This document shows positions 31,580-34,054 of a stretch of 34,054 bases of DNA, one piece after another. The position numbers and the translations under genes are program-made. The DNA is taken from contig CBDUUV010000013.1 in the NCBI GenBank assembly GCA_965370495.1, positions 1 through 34,054 of the forward strand. The letters are read 5' to 3'. The notes below the pieces were generated by a model that searched no databases, was not told where the DNA came from, and worked only from the letters and a program-made list of their open reading frames with translations. This DNA comes from Krumholzibacterium sp965370495. Its GTDB lineage: Bacteria; Krumholzibacteriota; Krumholzibacteriia; Krumholzibacteriales; Krumholzibacteriaceae. Positions within the stretch are counted from its first letter, which is position 1. Every line of letters starts with the position of its first letter.

Positions 31580-34054
31580 ATGTTCAGGTCGGGAGCTGAA
31601 AATATGTTCATGGGTGATGCGGGCGCCGTGACCTATATGTTCCTTATAGTACTGGTGTCTCTTGCATCCATCGGCCGGATATCTGTAGTAATGCGAGACA
31701 GGGCCGGGGCTGTTGTGCGCGGAATGGGCACCGGGATGCTGCTGATGGTAGTCTCCAGATTGCTTAACGTATCGGAACTGCCCTACGAGCATGTCGGGTA
31801 CGCGGTTCTTTCGTCCCTGATGGGGATTGTCGGGTTCTACATGATGATGACTATGATTGCGTCGGGAAAAAGGCAGGCAGATTTTTCTTTCATCAACAAA
31901 ACAATGCTGGTAGCCGCGGTGGTATCAGGTGTCGTTTTCGGAAGCACGATCCAGCTCGCCTTACTTGGGAATATAGTATTATTGACGATGTTTTTTTCCT
32001 TTGCCATTTTCGTTCCCGCGGGAGTGCTGGCAGGATTTTTCCTTGAACGAAGGAAAATACGGTTCAGGATGCCCTCGCTCTTTTCCGTGTCGGCCGTGTT
32101 TCTTATGGTTTCGACTGCCATGCTGAGCCTGAAACCGTTGGGAATGTCCGGTTCTGACCCATTCTGGGGACAACTTTTTTCATTGATCGACCTTGCCGGG
32201 TTTTTCCTTTTCCTGGCCGCATTTGTATCGGAGAGCCCGCCAATAGAAGATGAACAGGGGAAAACACCGAAGCAGGCAGAGATCAAATCCCTCTTCACCG
32301 GCACCGGTGCGATAGCCGAAGCTTCGATCAAGGGGAGAAAGCTGGTAGAAATAAGCCTGATGGTTATAAGCGGGGACAGGGAGCAAAGCATATACAGAAG
32401 TATAGCCTTGGCTATTAAGGAAGAAACGGGAGCGAATTTTGTAACTATCAGAACAGTAATAGAGTCTGACGATAGATTTGAGACAAAGGCATTTGTGACC
32501 GATGCAGCCGCAATCCATTCTCCTCGATTCCGTATAGCTATCAAGAAGACGAGATACCAGCATTTCTGCAGCGACAAGAATGCGGCGGGATACGGGTATA
32601 AACTGGATAAAGAATCGCTGGGGGAAGATGCCGATTCTTTTGTCCCCGAGGATATTGACTGGGAAAGCGGCGACATACTCGTGATGCCGGTCAGGATGGA
32701 TGGCGTTCTCAAGGCGACCATAACAGCAGGGTTCTTTGAAAAGGATCCATCGGCGGCGTTTTCGAAGGTTTTGTGGATATATTCGAACAACATCATAGAA
32801 ATATATGCCAGGGAGAATTTCAAGGAACGTATCAAAAACGGAAAAAGAACCCTTTCTATCGTGCAGGATGAACTCGAAACAGCCAACCAGCTCAAATCGA
32901 ATTTTCTTTCAATCGTTTCGCACGAACTCAGGACACCACTTACTTCGATCAAGGCATACTCTGAAGCGCTGCTGGACAATATAGAAACGATAGAACCAGA
33001 GACGACAAGAAATTTCCTCAATGTCATGGGAGAGGAAAGTGACAGGGTCATAAAACTTGTCGACAATATGCTCAGTTATTCGAGCATGGAGGCGGGGCAC
33101 CTCAAGGTGGAGAAGGGTTCCTGTAACCTGAACAGGATCATAAGGGAAACAGCCAGGGACCTCGGTGATGACTTCGAGAGCGGAGAGGTCGAGAATATCC
33201 TCAGGCTGCCTTCCAGGGATGTTGTCATAGATGCCGATGAAGAACTGATGCGGCAGCTTCTGCTCAATCTCGCAAGCAACGCCATCAAATTCACTCCAGC
33301 GAAGGGAAAAGTGACAATATCGCTCGAGGAAGAAGCCTCAGCGGTGAGGATAGTTGTGCAGGATACAGGAAATGGTATTCCTGAAGACCAGCTTGAAAAG
33401 ATATTTGAAAGATTTCATCAGGCCGATGCCAGTAATACACGTGAGTACGGTGGGTCAGGGTTGGGGTTGGCAATATGCAAAAATATTGTTGAATGGCATG
33501 GTGGCAGGCTATGGGTCGAGAATGTCAAGGAAGCAGGGGCCAAATTCGTCATCATTATTCCGATGAAAGACATTATCATAAGGCAGTCGACATCAACGGG
33601 GAATATAGGATCAATAAGGTTTGAAAGGGAAAAATACCTTTCCCTTCTGGTTGAGATGCTTTCTGAATTCATGCAGGCGAGAAAAGCATCGATCATGATA
33701 CTTGATGAAGACAAACAGATCCTGAGAGTGATTGCGGCTAAAGGCCTCGACGCGGAATTTGTACAGAATACGAGGGTAGAGCCTGGAGAGAGGATAGCCG
33801 GCAAAGTTTTTCTCGAGGGGGAATCCGTGCATGTCTTCGATATAGAAGCAGATGGAAGGATGGGGAGAACGAATAACAGCGCCTATTACGGTACGAGTTC
33901 ATTTATCTCGCTTCCCATCAAAGAAGCAGGCGATGTAGTCGGGGTGCTTAATGTGAGCGATCATGTCGATGGCCGGGAATTCACAAAGGCGGATATGGAG
34001 ATTCTCGAAGCTTTTAGCGGGATCATCGGAGGAATGCTCAAGAAACTGACGGCA
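31580..34054 (+). CDS. Membrane sensor histidine kinase with C-terminal GAF (cut by window end)
   Basis: Open from the ATG at 31580 to the last base: 825 codons with no stop, so the C terminus lies beyond the window. GGAGG (31568-31572) lies seven bases before the start. About seven membrane helices occupy residues 15-205. A soluble, GAF-sized input region (about 245-410) and a coiled coil precede a dimerisation domain with His448 in IVSHELRTPLTSIKAYSEAL. The ATPase domain (about 550-660) has NLASNAIKF, DTGNGIP and GGSGLGLAICKN. A GAF-like region (about 680-825: ASIMILDEDKQILRVIAAKG, VGVLNVSDH) follows. It shares the TM-input-HK-GAF order with the preceding gene and may be a paralogue; an HD-GYP domain could lie beyond the edge. 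It is probably in the same transcript. Confidence 0.88.
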   Translation, partial: MFRSGAENMFMGDAGAVTYMFLIVLVSLASIGRISVVMRDRAGAVVRGMGTGMLLMVVSRLLNVSELPYEHVGYAVLSSLMGIVGFYMMMTMIASGKRQADFSFINKTMLVAAVVSGVVFGSTIQLALLGNIVLLTMFFSFAIFVPAGVLAGFFLERRKIRFRMPSLFSVSAVFLMVSTAMLSLKPLGMSGSDPFWGQLFSLIDLAGFFLFLAAFVSESPPIEDEQGKTPKQAEIKSLFTGTGAIAEASIKGRKLVEISLMVISGDREQSIYRSIALAIKEETGANFVTIRTVIESDDRFETKAFVTDAAAIHSPRFRIAIKKTRYQHFCSDKNAAGYGYKLDKESLGEDADSFVPEDIDWESGDILVMPVRMDGVLKATITAGFFEKDPSAAFSKVLWIYSNNIIEIYARENFKERIKNGKRTLSIVQDELETANQLKSNFLSIVSHELRTPLTSIKAYSEALLDNIETIEPETTRNFLNVMGEESDRVIKLVDNMLSYSSMEAGHLKVEKGSCNLNRIIRETARDLGDDFESGEVENILRLPSRDVVIDADEELMRQLLLNLASNAIKFTPAKGKVTISLEEEASAVRIVVQDTGNGIPEDQLEKIFERFHQADASNTREYGGSGLGLAICKNIVEWHGGRLWVENVKEAGAKFVIIIPMKDIIIRQSTSTGNIGSIRFEREKYLSLLVEMLSEFMQARKASIMILDEDKQILRVIAAKGLDAEFVQNTRVEPGERIAGKVFLEGESVHVFDIEADGRMGRTNNSAYYGTSSFISLPIKEAGDVVGVLNVSDHVDGREFTKADMEILEAFSGIIGGMLKKLTA

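Overview
This window is bacterial chromosome with dense, short-spaced genes. I see no rRNA, tRNA, CRISPR array, insertion sequence or phage gene. Composition looks close to balanced GC by eye. Arginine AGG/AGA and isoleucine ATA codons are common, and GTG or TTG starts are frequent. The gene content points to an uncultured lineage of the FCB superphylum (Zixibacteria, Latescibacteria, Krumholzibacteria or a relative): DUF4159 and DUF4175 envelope proteins, the protein that Bacteroidetes annotations call 'asparagine synthetase B', a DUF4783-like secreted protein and very large sensor kinases. The phylum assignment is inference from gene content and is not secure.

Layout. (1) 1-2929: a leader region with a sigma70-like promoter, then a hybrid histidine kinase with a periplasmic solute-binding sensor. 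(2) 3088-7060: a divergent pair, a small zinc-ribbon protein on the minus strand and secD-secF-DUF456 on the plus strand, each with a recognisable promoter. (3) 7159-20037: one tight operon behind a near-perfect sigma54 (-24/-12) promoter. It encodes a secreted DUF4783-like protein, a 1623-residue NtrY-like kinase, a DUF4159 protein, a 1121-residue DUF4175 coiled-coil membrane protein, a TPR protein and an AsnB-like secreted protein. (4) 20038-21322: a tiny zinc-ribbon gene with an unusual structured ribosome-binding region, convergent with a CPBP-family membrane protease. (5) 21323-26423: a housekeeping operon of HAD hydrolase, NAD(P)HX repair enzyme, thiL, histidine phosphatase and tsaD. (6) 26622 to the window end: a second sigma54-type promoter followed by REC-GGDDF, a soluble kinase, a membrane kinase fused to GAF and HD-GYP domains, and a further membrane kinase cut by the window edge.

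How they may work together. SecD and SecF drive export, on which the envelope proteins of block 3 depend. Blocks 3 and 6 are both rich in sensor kinases and both have sigma54-type promoters, so they may belong to one regulon. Block 6 would join phosphorelay input to making (GGDDF) and breaking (HD-GYP) cyclic di-GMP. Block 3 is the best candidate for an undescribed system: a sensor-coupled envelope machine in which a giant orphan NtrY-like kinase is co-expressed with two secreted proteins of likely glutamine-amidotransferase-like fold, a long coiled-coil membrane protein and a TPR protein.
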